A stretch of 64,000 nt of DNA. It comes from Microcoleus vaginatus PCC 9802. Lineage in GTDB: Bacteria; Cyanobacteriota; Cyanobacteriia; Cyanobacteriales; Microcoleaceae. Shown piece after piece: positions 37,169-46,420 of this stretch. Each line of letters opens with the position of its first letter. The stretch's first letter is position 1. Under the pieces are notes generated by a model, which had not been told where the DNA came from, did not search any database, and saw nothing but the letters and a program-made list of their open reading frames with translations. A program made the translations under genes and the position numbers. The stretch lies in contig CP031740.1 in assembly GCA_022701275.1 (NCBI GenBank), positions 507,001 to 571,000 of the forward strand, in the 5' to 3' direction.

Positions 37169-37189
37169 TTTAGTTTTCACTCATCCAGC

Positions 37190-37220
37190 AACCCGGTTTC
37201 TTAAAAAAACCGAGTTTCTT
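37190..37220. repeat. Direct AACCCGGTTTCTT / AACCGAGTTTCTT repeat
   Basis: Two 13-base units at 37190-37202 and 37208-37220, separated by an A run, belong to the same dispersed family as the post-topA inverted repeat. They lie just after the topA-like fragment and may be the original topA downstream region. The rest of 37221-37480 shows no gene. Confidence 0.6.
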
Positions 37221-37567
37221 TATTTATAAAATATTAGCCAAGCTGGCAAAAATAGGTTTGTACTTCCGTCCTTAAAATTCTCTTTTGTTCTCTTCCTTTG
37301 TGTCATAAACGTCTGCGCGGTTCGATCGCCCCTATTTTTTTTGAGACATATCAACTCAAACTCTTGTCAAGCCTAGCTTTTGGGCTTACTTGTCACCCGT
37401 CGGTCAAATCATCCTATTTACTTATTGACAATTGCTCTTCTCTGTTGAATTGTCAGGGAACGTATATATAAGGTTACAAATTGTATCACAAGCAACAGAA
37501 AGTACCCAATGTTTTATGTAGCGCCCTACAATTGAGAAAAGGAACAAGATTAAGAGGCGCGATCGCT

Positions 37568-37828
37568 ATGGATATGAATATGGATATGAATGGAAACCTC
37601 GACTGGGAAGAAGCATTTGAGTACAGAGCGGGCTTGACAGTAGAGTTGAAGTCCCAGCCTGGGGTTTTGCATACGATCGCTTACTATGAAGTGATGATGG
37701 TACCGCCCATCTGGTTAGAAAATGACCCCCGTCCCCGCTATTCTCACGAAGTGCGAGTCGTTTCCCACCAGCCAACTGTGTCCAATATTTGCCGGATTTC
37801 ACAGTGTCCTGTTTTAGTCGCCTCCTAG
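37568..37828 (+). CDS. Small protein of unknown function
   Basis: The likely start is one of four in-frame ATGs from 37568 in a repeated ATGGATATGAAT stretch; the longest gives 86 residues. The body reads LDWEEAFEYRAGLTVELKSQ, PGVLHTIAYYEVMMVPPIWL and ENDPRPRYSHEVRVV. It has the composition of a real folded protein, with aromatic and charged residues evenly placed. No membrane segment, catalytic motif or known family is evident to me. It is isolated between repeats and a decayed toxin-antitoxin pair. A HIP1-like octamer lies directly before the start. Confidence 0.5.
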   Translation: MDMNMDMNGNLDWEEAFEYRAGLTVELKSQPGVLHTIAYYEVMMVPPIWLENDPRPRYSHEVRVVSHQPTVSNICRISQCPVLVAS

Positions 37829-37964
37829 GTTTTTTCAGCGGGAAATATCGGCGATGGCATCTAGCCAGCAATCAAACCGATGCAGTGATTTTCGGATTGA
37901 GATTGCTTGAGTTTACTTTGTGGCGATCGCTTAAGATATAGATGGCGACGAGAGCGCGATCGAC

Positions 37965-38285
37965 TCAAATCACTTGACCTGTTAATGTTTCAAGTGAGGA
38001 AATAGCCTGATTAATGTTACCAGCCCTTCTTGTTACATCATCTTCTCCCCTACAGACAATAATTCCAGCAGGGTCAGACTGTAAGCTGTGCAGTCTGATA
38101 AAATAACGGCAATTTTGAGTTAAAACAGCTCGATTTTCACTGACTGTAAAAGCTAACACTTCTTACTCCGGATTTTTTGGGTTATCTTTTCCGGCTGCTT
38201 GCACTGTCAGAATATTGTGCCCCATCTGGCGCAGCAATTCTACAACCACTCTGGGAAATAGTTCGTCAGCCTCAAGACGCGCCAT
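37965..38285 (-). pseudogene. DUF5615 PIN-like toxin gene with in-frame stop
   Basis: From the ATG at 38285 the reading is MARLEADELFPRVVVELLRQ, MGHNILTVQAAGKDNPKNPE, then TAA, then in the same frame EVLAFTVSENRAVLTQNCRY and FIRLHSLQSDPAGIIVC to a stop at 37965. This is the length and order of DUF5615 proteins, PIN-fold toxins paired with DUF433 antitoxins. A single base change in the codon before EVLAF (expected Glu or Asp) would account for the stop. The DUF433 remnant ends four bases upstream. Confidence 0.75.
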
Positions 38286-38289
38286 TATT

Positions 38290-38547
38290 TCAATCCTCGT
38301 CATTCTCGCCGATAGCTATTTCAATTTCATCTGGAAAAGCTGCCGCATAACCCCACGCATTTGCTAAATCAGTAGCAGTTAGTGTGAGTATGTCAACTAA
38401 TAGTTGAGACTGGTTCATACCCAAACGATGAAAGCTCACCAGTTCCCAAACAAGAATGCAAGTATTTCTCATACAAGCATCACCCCCACAGACACCGGGA
38501 GTTTGGCTAATTCCTTGCCAGGTGTTAGCTAAATTTTGCGTTAATAA
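38290..38547 (-). pseudogene. DUF433 antitoxin gene lacking a recognisable start
   Basis: The reading WQGISQTPGVCGGDACMRNT, then ILVWELVSFHRLGMNQSQLL and LANAWGYAAAFPDEIEIA, is a DUF433 domain with its usual TPGVCGG opening. The frame is open only from about 38547 and contains no ATG, GTG or TTG before the conserved TPGVCGG. The internal ATG at 38472 would remove that motif. The antitoxin therefore seems to have lost its start, matching the broken toxin gene that follows. Confidence 0.65.
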
Positions 38548-39363
38548 TTAGATAATTCGAGCTTTCTTTTTTGGCGTGCAAGCTAGGAGTTCAGCTTCTA
38601 ATTTTTGGATGGTAATAGAAGCTATTTGATTTAGTAAATCTGTATTTATTCGCTATTATACGCAATTCCTTTCTCTCTGCTCTCTTCCTCTGCGCCCTCT
38701 GCGCCTCTGCGGTTCAGAAAAAAAAGCTTTTTCACAAATGAAATAGCATTGCTATATCTGTTTAACTTCAGGATAAATCTCTCTCCTTATAAAAATTGCT
38801 CGCCCTTTTACCCTGAGCTTAAACGAACCTAAAAAACTTTAACCCAAAACGAGTCATACCATTTTAAATTTTAGATTAAAGAATGGGGAATGACTGAGGA
38901 CATAAAGCTTTGGATATTGCCTACAGTTGCATTTTGTTTGATAACTGGTATCAGCCATCAGCAGGCATCAAGTAAAATTAAGTTCACTTATAAATCCTTA
39001 TGACTTCTACCTTGAGAAGTATCTTTGTGGGGACTTCCACAACACATCCTACCACCCGCAACATATACTACGGCTCAGTGCGGAGTGCACAGCCTACAAA
39101 AACTATTGTGTAAATCCTATTATGTATTGCTGAATCCCTTGATCCCCGCAAGTAGTGGCCTTTATTGCATCAAAGTCGTGCGATATTTAGCCATAAATTA
39201 ACATTGATTTAAACTTTTATTTAGGTATAAACGAGCTAGAATTCAAGAGTTTGTGTGGAAGACATCGAGTTTAAAGACAAAATGTCACAGATAAAAAATT
39301 AATATCGATCGCACTTCTCGATCGCACTTTACAAAACAACCAAAACTTAGGAGTCAATCGCTG
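38548..39363. other. Intergenic region upstream of phosphoketolase
   Basis: About 800 bases without a supportable gene. It contains the dispersed cyanobacterial repeat CTCTGCGCCCTCTGCGCCTC near 38690-38710, and a MITE-end-like GCATTGCTATA at about 38747-38757. The phosphoketolase promoter and leader must lie in its last part; a GGAG ribosome-binding site is at about 39350. A 37-codon reading at 38890 was considered and not kept. Confidence 0.6.
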
Positions 39364-41838
39364 ATGATGCTAGGAACAACCGAGATTCCGCAATTAAAGC
39401 CGCTTTCCGACTCAGAACTACATAAAATGAACGCCTACTGGCGGGCGGCAAACTACCTATCCGTCGGACAAATCTATCTCTTCGACAATCCGCTACTCAA
39501 AGAACCACTCAAACTCGAACACGTCAAACCCAGACTCCTAGGACATTGGGGCACCACTCCAGGCCTCAACTTCATCTACGTTCACCTCAACCGCATCATC
39601 AAAGCCCAAGACTTAAACGCTATCTACATCGCAGGCCCCGGACACGGCGGGCCGGGCTTGGTCGCCAACACCTATCTCGAAGGCACTTATACCGAATATT
39701 ACTCGAACATTTCCCAAGATGAAGAGGGTATCAAACGGCTGTTCAAACAGTTCTCCTTTCCCGGCGGTATCCCCAGCCACGTCGCCCCGGAAACCCCCGG
39801 TTCGATTCACGAAGGCGGCGAACTCGGCTACGCCCTCGTCCACGCTTACGGGGCGGCCTTCGACAATCCCGATTTGATTGTGGCGGCCGTTGTCGGCGAC
39901 GGGGAAGCGGAAACCGGCCCGCTGGCTGCTAGCTGGCACTCTAACAAGTTTCTCAACCCGGTTCGCGACGGGGCCGTGTTGCCGATTTTGCACTTGAACG
40001 GCTACAAAATTGCCAATCCGACGCTGTTGGCCCGCATTCCGCAAGAGGAATTGGAAAGTTTGATGGTCGGTTACGGCTACAAACCTTATTGGGTGGAAGG
40101 TTCAGACCCGGAAACCATGCACCAGTTGATGGCTGCAACGATGGATACGGCGATCGGCGAAATTAAGGCGATTCAGGAAAAAGCCCGGACGGAGGGCTAT
40201 TCCGGCCGTCCCCAGTGGCCGATGATTGTGATGAAAACTCCCAAAGGCTGGACGGGGCCCAAGGATGTTGACGGTAAGAAAACTGAGGATTATTGGCGAT
40301 CGCACCAAGTCCCACTTTCGGAAATGGCTTCTAAGCCGGGACACGTCCAACTTCTGGAAGATTGGATGAAAAGCTATAAGCCGGAAGAACTCTTCGACGA
40401 AAAGGGCAAGTTAATTCCCGAATTGGCAGAATTAGCGCCCAAGGGATCTCGACGCATGGGCGCAAATCCCCACGCTAACGGCGGCCTGCTGCTGCGAGAC
40501 TTGAAAATGCCGGAATTTGAAGAGTACGCCGTTGATGTGCAAAAACCGGGCACTGTCATGGCAGAAGCAACCCGCGTTTGCGGCCGCTTCCTGCGAGAGG
40601 TGATGACACTGAATCAGGAAAACGCCAATTTCCGCATTGTCGGGCCTGACGAGACGGCCTCAAACCGCCTCGATCCGGTGTTTGAAGTGACGAACCGGGT
40701 GTGGGCGGGGGAAATTTTGCCCGAAGACGACCACATCTCCCCCGACGGCCGGGTGATGGAAGTCCTCAGCGAACATCTCTGTCAGGGATGGCTGGAAGGC
40801 TATTTGCTGACGGGACGCCACGGCTTTTTCTCTTGTTACGAGGCGTTTATTCACATCATCGATTCGATGTTCAACCAACACGCCAAGTGGTTGAAAACTA
40901 CTAACGACATTCCTTGGCGCCGACAGATCGCCTCTCTCAACTACTTGCTAACTTCTCACGTTTGGCGGCAAGACCACAACGGTTTTTCTCACCAAGATCC
41001 GGGTTTTATCGACCACGTAATTAACAAGAAAGCGGAAGTGGTGCGGATTTATTTGCCGCCGGATGCGAACACTTTGCTGTCTGTAACGGATCACTGTCTC
41101 CGCAGCCGCCACTATGTCAACGTGATTATTGCAGGGAAGCAGCCGGCATTGCAGTATTTGGATATGGATGCTGCGATTAAACACTGTACGGCCGGCATCG
41201 GCATTTGGGAGTGGGCTAGCAATGATAAAGGCGGCGAACCGGATGTGGTGATGGCTTGCGCGGGTGATGTTCCGACGCTGGAAACTTTGGCTGCTGTTGA
41301 CATTCTCCGCCGAGATTATCCGGATTTAAAAGTGCGGGTGGTTAATGTGGTGGATTTGATGACGTTGCAACCTGCTAGCGAACATCCTCACGGTTTGTCT
41401 GACAAGGATTTTGATGCTTTGTTCACGATAGATAAGCCGGTGATTTTTGCTTTTCACGGCTATCCTTGGCTGATTCACCGATTGGCTTACCGCCGCACGA
41501 ATCACTCGAATATTCACGTTCGGGGTTACAAGGAAGAGGGAACGACTACGACGCCGTTTGATATGGTGGTGATGAATGACCTCGATCGATTCCATTTAGT
41601 TGCAGATGTACTCGATCGCGTTCCGAAACTGGGTTCTGTAGCAGCTTACGGCAAACAAGCTATCCGTGACAAGCTGATCGAGCACACGCAGTATATCACG
41701 AAGCACGGCGATGATATGCCGGAAATCCGCGACTGGAAGTGGCCGCACGCGGGCCCGGTTTCGCCGGAAGCGCCGCAGGAAACGAAAGATCCGGCGGGGA
41801 CACCAGATCAAACCGTGCGATCGGGTGCGCCTGGATAG
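39364..41838 (+). CDS. xfp: Phosphoketolase (xylulose-5-phosphate/fructose-6-phosphate)
   Basis: This thiamine-diphosphate enzyme splits xylulose 5-phosphate (or fructose 6-phosphate) with phosphate to acetyl phosphate and glyceraldehyde 3-phosphate (or erythrose 4-phosphate). The 824 residues are family length. Visible signatures include [60 protein letters not shown] and [20 protein letters not shown] (the last carries the GDG ThDP-Mg motif). [10 protein letters not shown] and [17 protein letters not shown] follow in the second half. It heads a cluster ending in acetate kinase. An ATG at 39367 is an equally possible start. Confidence 0.96.
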   Translation: MMLGTTEIPQLKPLSDSELHKMNAYWRAANYLSVGQIYLFDNPLLKEPLKLEHVKPRLLGHWGTTPGLNFIYVHLNRIIKAQDLNAIYIAGPGHGGPGLVANTYLEGTYTEYYSNISQDEEGIKRLFKQFSFPGGIPSHVAPETPGSIHEGGELGYALVHAYGAAFDNPDLIVAAVVGDGEAETGPLAASWHSNKFLNPVRDGAVLPILHLNGYKIANPTLLARIPQEELESLMVGYGYKPYWVEGSDPETMHQLMAATMDTAIGEIKAIQEKARTEGYSGRPQWPMIVMKTPKGWTGPKDVDGKKTEDYWRSHQVPLSEMASKPGHVQLLEDWMKSYKPEELFDEKGKLIPELAELAPKGSRRMGANPHANGGLLLRDLKMPEFEEYAVDVQKPGTVMAEATRVCGRFLREVMTLNQENANFRIVGPDETASNRLDPVFEVTNRVWAGEILPEDDHISPDGRVMEVLSEHLCQGWLEGYLLTGRHGFFSCYEAFIHIIDSMFNQHAKWLKTTNDIPWRRQIASLNYLLTSHVWRQDHNGFSHQDPGFIDHVINKKAEVVRIYLPPDANTLLSVTDHCLRSRHYVNVIIAGKQPALQYLDMDAAIKHCTAGIGIWEWASNDKGGEPDVVMACAGDVPTLETLAAVDILRRDYPDLKVRVVNVVDLMTLQPASEHPHGLSDKDFDALFTIDKPVIFAFHGYPWLIHRLAYRRTNHSNIHVRGYKEEGTTTTPFDMVVMNDLDRFHLVADVLDRVPKLGSVAAYGKQAIRDKLIEHTQYITKHGDDMPEIRDWKWPHAGPVSPEAPQETKDPAGTPDQTVRSGAPG

Positions 41839-41849
41839 CGATATTCTGG

Positions 41850-41920
41850 GTAGGGGCACGGCAATGCCGTGTCCGGCACAGGATCGTGGATCAGGACAAA
41901 GGCTGTCGCCGTGTCCCTAC
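41850..41920. repeat. GTAGGGGCACGGC palindromic repeat
   Basis: GTAGGGGCACGGC at 41850-41862 pairs with GCCGTGTCCCTAC at 41908-41920 with one mismatch. An inner ACGGCAATGCCGT hairpin lies within. It is a widespread cyanobacterial intergenic repeat type and falls between the phosphoketolase gene and the AAA ATPase gene, where it could attenuate or terminate transcription. Confidence 0.65.
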
Positions 41921-41987
41921 GAGATTCTATTTGTTTTAGAATAAATCTGCCGTAATTCAAGATTTAGATATCCACAAGGGATTGGTC

Positions 41988-43070
41988 ATGCTTAAAGAAA
42001 TAGAAATCCAAAATTTTAGGTGCTTTGAGCAAATCAAAATTTCTGGGTTTGAAAGAGTAAATTTAATCGGCGGTAAAAATAATGCTGGCAAGACAGCCTT
42101 GTTAGAAGCATTGCTGCTCAATGACTCTCCGCAAGCTAAAAGTTTAGTAACGCTGAAAGCGCTGAGAAGGGAGCCGTCAAAAGTTATGGAAGCCATGCCT
42201 AATAGAGCTTGGGATAATTTATTTTATGTACTTGATAAAGAGAAAATTATAGTAATTTTAGGAAAATATGAGAGTAATAAAAATCATCGAATAGAAGTAT
42301 TAATAGATAAATCTAGCAATTTAAAAAAAGATGTTTTTGCAGATAAAGATGCCGAGGAGATTATAGATTTTTTGTCGAGTAACGAGTCGGGTTTATCTGT
42401 ACTAACTATTAAGTTGACTAGAGAAAGTGGGGAATATATGCAATCCTCTGTTATCGCTAGCTCTAAGGGTGTAATAACTTCTGCCATTCCTACTGCTGAC
42501 GGCTCATCGCCTATCATTCCATCTTTTATGAGGATTTCGGGAAAAAATCTTACAGAAGCATACGATCGCGCGCGTTTGGATGACAAAGATAGCGAAGTTC
42601 TGAAAGCTTTTCAAGTTCTCGATCCGGAGCTCGAATCAGTAGAAAGTTTTTCGATCGGGGAACCGACGCTGTACTTGAGAAGAAAGGGTGAAAGTCGCTT
42701 ACCTCTATCATTATTTGGAGATGCCATTAATCGAGTTGCCGACATTATTCTAAAACTGGTAAATAGCGAACACAAAATACTGTTAGTAGATGAAATAGAA
42801 AACGGCATTCACTATACAAATCAGCGAGATTTCTGGAGAGTGTTATTTCGGTTAGCGGTAGAACTAGATACCCAAATATTTGCCACAACTCACAGCCTAG
42901 AAATGCTTGAAGCATTTGCTGATGTTGGTTTAGAACCCAATCAGGAATGCCGCAGCGCCTATTTTGAACTAGCAAAGAAGCCGAAAACAAATCAAATCAT
43001 CGGCATCAGACGCGACTTGGAAACTCTTAATTACGCACTAGAGCATCAAAAAGGAGTGAGAGGTGAGTAA
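41988..43070 (+). CDS. AAA/OLD-like ATPase of a split ATPase-TOPRIM module
   Basis: This 360-residue SMC/OLD-type ATPase starts LKEIEIQNFRCFEQIKISGF, the typical beta hairpin. Walker A is GGKNNAGKTALLEALLL near 28-44. A signature-like PLSLFGDAINRVADIILKL follows, then Walker B KILLVDEIENGIHY and the switch His in IFATTHSLEML. Coupled with a separate TOPRIM gene, this matches AAA_15/AAA_21-type ATPases in phage-defence pairs such as PARIS (AriA) and other OLD relatives. The following gene overlaps it by eight bases. AAGGG precedes the ATG at 41988; a TTG at 41982 is less likely. Confidence 0.88.
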   Translation: MLKEIEIQNFRCFEQIKISGFERVNLIGGKNNAGKTALLEALLLNDSPQAKSLVTLKALRREPSKVMEAMPNRAWDNLFYVLDKEKIIVILGKYESNKNHRIEVLIDKSSNLKKDVFADKDAEEIIDFLSSNESGLSVLTIKLTRESGEYMQSSVIASSKGVITSAIPTADGSSPIIPSFMRISGKNLTEAYDRARLDDKDSEVLKAFQVLDPELESVESFSIGEPTLYLRRKGESRLPLSLFGDAINRVADIILKLVNSEHKILLVDEIENGIHYTNQRDFWRVLFRLAVELDTQIFATTHSLEMLEAFADVGLEPNQECRSAYFELAKKPKTNQIIGIRRDLETLNYALEHQKGVRGE

Positions 43071-43749
43071 TATTGTCATAGTAGAAAGTAAAAACGATGC
43101 AATTTTTATGCAGGCAATGGTTGAGAAAATAAACTGCGATATCCAGGTAGAAAAACCTATTTATATAGATGATTATGAACGTTTGGAAGGCTTGAGCGAA
43201 ACAAAATTAATTACTACTTTAAAAGCTTTAGAAGCCGACCTTCAAAAAAGAGATATACAAAAGATTGGGATTATTATTGATATTGATAACTATTCAGAGG
43301 CAGAGCGGCTGGAATTCGTAAATGAATGTATACAACAGGTGTTTGAATCTGAAACTTTGTCAAACACTAAACAATTTATAGATATTTGTGGAGATAATGG
43401 AACAAAGGCCAAATTGGCTTGTTACTTTACAAATGTTCGAGGTAAAGGCGAACTGGAAACGCTTTTAAAGGCAATAAAGGCTATAGAATCTCCTCATGCT
43501 GATTGTTTGGATAGCTGGAAAACTTGCATAGAAAAGGAGGGACAGCAAATCGACCGGAAAGGTTTTGATAAATTCTGGGTGAGCATCTATCTCAGGTATG
43601 ATACTTGCTCAGATAAGGAACAGCAACAAGCTGGAAGGAAATGCACTATGTCTGGGTTTGATTATGTTATGGAACACAAAAAAGATATTTGGGATTGGGA
43701 TAATCCTGCACTCGATGATTTGAAGGAGTTTTTTACACTCTTTTGCTAA
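43063..43749 (+). CDS. DUF3226-like TOPRIM protein, partner of the AAA ATPase
   Basis: The GTG start at 43063 has an AAGGAG site inside the upstream gene and gives 228 residues. TOPRIM metal residues are visible: Glu8 in SNIVIVESKNDA and the DxD at 73-75 in KIGIIIDIDNYSEAE. FIDICGDNGTKAKLACYFTN and KGELETLLKAIKAI follow, then a helical C-terminus. The order and length match DUF3226. Together with the ATPase it would form a split OLD-type nuclease or an abortive-infection effector, as AriB (DUF4435) does in PARIS. A nucleolytic target is not known. Lys-rich, AT-rich composition sets the pair apart from the flanking metabolic genes. Confidence 0.85.
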   Translation: MSNIVIVESKNDAIFMQAMVEKINCDIQVEKPIYIDDYERLEGLSETKLITTLKALEADLQKRDIQKIGIIIDIDNYSEAERLEFVNECIQQVFESETLSNTKQFIDICGDNGTKAKLACYFTNVRGKGELETLLKAIKAIESPHADCLDSWKTCIEKEGQQIDRKGFDKFWVSIYLRYDTCSDKEQQQAGRKCTMSGFDYVMEHKKDIWDWDNPALDDLKEFFTLFC

Positions 43750-43781
43750 TATAGTAAAATTCACACACAATTAACTAACTC

Positions 43782-44423
43782 ATGAGCTTAAGAATCTACT
43801 TTGTACGACACGGTGAAACGACTTACAGCCAAACAGGCGGTTTCTGTGGGGCTATCGACCCAGAATTAACGCCCGCAGGTTCTCAAATGGCAGAACAGTT
43901 TGCCGCCACTTACGCAAAAGTGCCCTGGGAGGCTGTTTATGTCAGTCCGATGAAACGCACAATTGCTACTGCAAAACCTTTGTGCGATGCTGTGGGAATT
44001 GAAATGCAGCTTCACGACGGACTGAGAGAAATTAATTACGGTGATTGGGAAGGCAAAACAGTAGAAGAGGTCAAAAAAGACTACGAAGAAGATTATATTA
44101 ACTGGCTGACTGAACCTGCTTGGAATGCACCGACGAATGGCGGCGAGACTTCCGTGGAAATTGCTAGCCGATCGTCCTTAGTTATCGCAGAAATTCAGGA
44201 AAAGTACAAGAGTGGTAATGTTTTGGTTGTCTCGCACAAGGCGACTATTAGAATTCTTCTGTGCAGTTTGTTGGGGATTGATTTGGGACGTTATCGCTAT
44301 CGCATTGGCGCTTTAGCAGCTTCTGTCAGTATTGTCAAATTTGATGTGCGCGGGCCGCTGCTGGAGGTTTTGGGCGATCGATCGTACATGGATGAAAACC
44401 TCCGCAATTTGCCCGGTACTTGA
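43782..44423 (+). CDS. Histidine phosphatase (phosphoglycerate mutase-like)
   Basis: This 213-residue protein has the catalytic RHG motif at residues 9-11 (IYFVRHGETTYSQ). The second phosphate-pocket Arg lies in VSPMKRTIATAKP, the acid in LREINYGDWEGKT, and the second His in LVVSHKATIRILL. It could be a cofactor-dependent phosphoglycerate mutase or a broad sugar phosphatase. It precedes acetate kinase by 13 bases and probably shares its transcript, suggesting a sugar-phosphate task in the phosphoketolase route. It begins 32 bases after the TOPRIM gene. Confidence 0.9.
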   Translation: MSLRIYFVRHGETTYSQTGGFCGAIDPELTPAGSQMAEQFAATYAKVPWEAVYVSPMKRTIATAKPLCDAVGIEMQLHDGLREINYGDWEGKTVEEVKKDYEEDYINWLTEPAWNAPTNGGETSVEIASRSSLVIAEIQEKYKSGNVLVVSHKATIRILLCSLLGIDLGRYRYRIGALAASVSIVKFDVRGPLLEVLGDRSYMDENLRNLPGT

Positions 44424-44436
44424 GGTTGAGTTTGCT

Positions 44437-45648
44437 ATGAAAATATTGGTGTTAAATGCGGGCTCTAGCAGTCAAAAAAGCTGTCTTTACGAGTTAAACG
44501 ATGTCCTGCCCGATCGCCCGCCGCAACCCCTCTGGGAAGCGCAAATTGACTGGAATCACCGCGAAGGTGTGGCTGAGTTGAAAGTCGAAACTGCCTCGGG
44601 AACTGAACAGGAGGAAGAATTCCCCTCAGACTCTGGCGAAGCCGCCATTTCTCGAATGCTGGAGACTCTGTGGCAGGGTAAAACTCAAGTTATTAATAGT
44701 TTAAAGGAGATTGATATTGTCGGCCACCGCGTCGTACATGGCGGACAAGACTATCAGCAAAGTACGTTAATTTCGCCGGATGTTAAAGAGGCGATCGCGC
44801 GTTTATCGGTTTTCGCCCCCGTACACAATCCCGTCAACCTCGAAGGCATCGAAACCCTTGAAAAAATCCTGGGAAATGTGCCGCAAGTAGCAGTATTTGA
44901 TACAGCTTTTCACGCACAATTGCCACCCGCCGCCTTTGTTTATCCCGGCCCCTACGAATGGCTCGAAAACGGGATTCGCCGCTACGGTTTTCACGGCATT
45001 AGCCATCAATATTGCGCGCGCAGGGCGGCTCAAATTCTCAACCCTGATTTGACCGATTTGCGGCTGATTAGCTGTCATTTGGGCAACGGATGTTCTCTGG
45101 CGGCGATTCGCGGGGGCGTGAGTGTTGACACGACGATGGGTTTTACGCCTTTGGATGGTTTGATGATGGGAAGTCGATCGGGTGCGATCGATCCGGGGAT
45201 TATAATTCATTTGTTAAGACGAGAAGATTTAACTTCTGAAAAATTAGATAATATTCTCAATCGTAATTCTGGTTTAAAAGGAATTTCTGGGGTATCTAGC
45301 GATATGCGGCAGATTGGAGAAGCCATTACCCAAGGTAATGAGAGAGCTCAACTTGCTTTGGATATTTACATCCACCGTTTGCGCGCCGGAATTGCGGCGA
45401 TGCTGGCGAGTTTGGGTGGGTTGGATGCTTTGATTTTTACGGCGGGAGTTGGGGAAAATTCTGCTGTTGTGCGGGCTGCTGCTTGCGAAGCTTTTGGATT
45501 TATGGGTTTGAAATTGGATGGGGAGAAGAATCAACAGTCGTCGGTGGATGAAGATATTGCGGCAGTGGATTCAGCGGCGAGAGTTTTAGTCATTCACACG
45601 CAGGAGGATTGGGAAATTGCGCGAGAATGCTGGAAACTTTATCACTAA
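44437..45648 (+). CDS. ackA: Acetate kinase
   Basis: The enzyme converts acetyl phosphate and ADP to acetate and ATP. With the ATG at 44437 it has 403 residues and starts MKILVLNAGSSSQKSCLYEL, the first ASKHA phosphate loop. Further signatures are VGHRVVHGGQDY, FDTAFHAQLP, YGFHGISHQYCA, LISCHLGNGCSLAAIRGGVS, DTTMGFTPLDGLMMGSRSGA and LIFTAGVGENSAVVR. An open extension to 44332 overlaps the phosphatase gene and is unlikely to be used. Together with the phosphoketolase upstream it completes a substrate-level ATP route. Confidence 0.97.
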   Translation: MKILVLNAGSSSQKSCLYELNDVLPDRPPQPLWEAQIDWNHREGVAELKVETASGTEQEEEFPSDSGEAAISRMLETLWQGKTQVINSLKEIDIVGHRVVHGGQDYQQSTLISPDVKEAIARLSVFAPVHNPVNLEGIETLEKILGNVPQVAVFDTAFHAQLPPAAFVYPGPYEWLENGIRRYGFHGISHQYCARRAAQILNPDLTDLRLISCHLGNGCSLAAIRGGVSVDTTMGFTPLDGLMMGSRSGAIDPGIIIHLLRREDLTSEKLDNILNRNSGLKGISGVSSDMRQIGEAITQGNERAQLALDIYIHRLRAGIAAMLASLGGLDALIFTAGVGENSAVVRAAACEAFGFMGLKLDGEKNQQSSVDEDIAAVDSAARVLVIHTQEDWEIARECWKLYH

Positions 45649-46052
45649 TTTATTTTATGGATTCTCGCCTCTTCCGTACTTAGTGTGCTGGCGTTAACTT
45701 AAATTTATCCTGAAGGCTTGCTAGGTAAGGCTTGGAAATTATTTACATCTGCTTGCGCTGTTGAGCAACTTGCTCAAGTAGTGGCGATTGCCTTGAAATC
45801 CCAGCCAGCTATGGTGTAGGACAGCAAAAAACTAATAATTTGGCACACTAACTACCTAAGAGCCGATATTATTAGGCTGATTAATCATAATTGGGGAAAA
45901 AACTCCCTTTTTTCAGAGGGATATGACGGCCATGTCCTTGATTATATCAGTGTTCTGACGGGGTTCTCACCCTGTCAGCGCAATGCGTGGCCGGATTGTT
46001 AAGGGTTGCTAACTGGAACTGATTTGGGAAAGTCGGTTGATGGTAGCTCCGG
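45649..46052. other. Intergenic region between convergent ackA and histidine kinase genes
   Basis: About 400 bases with no gene I can support. From 45979 it is nearly identical to 48619 onward, at a constant offset of 2640 bases, because it belongs to a duplicated 3' segment shared by the two kinases. Confidence 0.65.
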
Positions 46053-46420
46053 TTACAAAACTTGCCTGGGGGCGATCGGAATTTCAATAATAAACTCGCT
46101 CCCCTCTCCTGGTGCAGAAACGCAAGTCAATTTTCCGCCGTGAGAACTGACAACAATCGAGTGAGAAATAGACAATCCCAAACCTGTTCCCGAACCCACG
46201 GGTTTAGTTGTAAAAAATGGATCGAATATCTTTTGCAGCACCTCATTGCTCATCCCCGGCCCGCTGTCGGCAATTCTAATTATGACAGAATTCCTGTCTG
46301 TCACCTCTGTAGAAATAGTAATAGCAAGCTGTTGATGAGAGTTTTCTGGGTGATCTCTTGCTACGAGGAGAGCATCGATCGCATTGGTGAGAATATTCAT
46401 AAACACCTGATTGAGTTGTC
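45979..46420. repeat. Duplicated kinase 3' segment, copy 1 (copy 2 at 48619-49060)
   Basis: The two segments of about 440 bases align without gaps and differ at only a few per cent of positions. They cover the last 120 codons or so of each kinase (the HATPase N box through the stop) plus about 75 bases downstream. Before that point the two kinase genes are clearly diverged, so this looks like recent duplication or gene conversion. Confidence 0.8.

Noticed and set aside
38890..39003. A 37-codon reading with a hydrophobic stretch upstream of the phosphoketolase gene
   Set aside because: Too short to support, with no clear ribosome-binding site and no context beyond chance.
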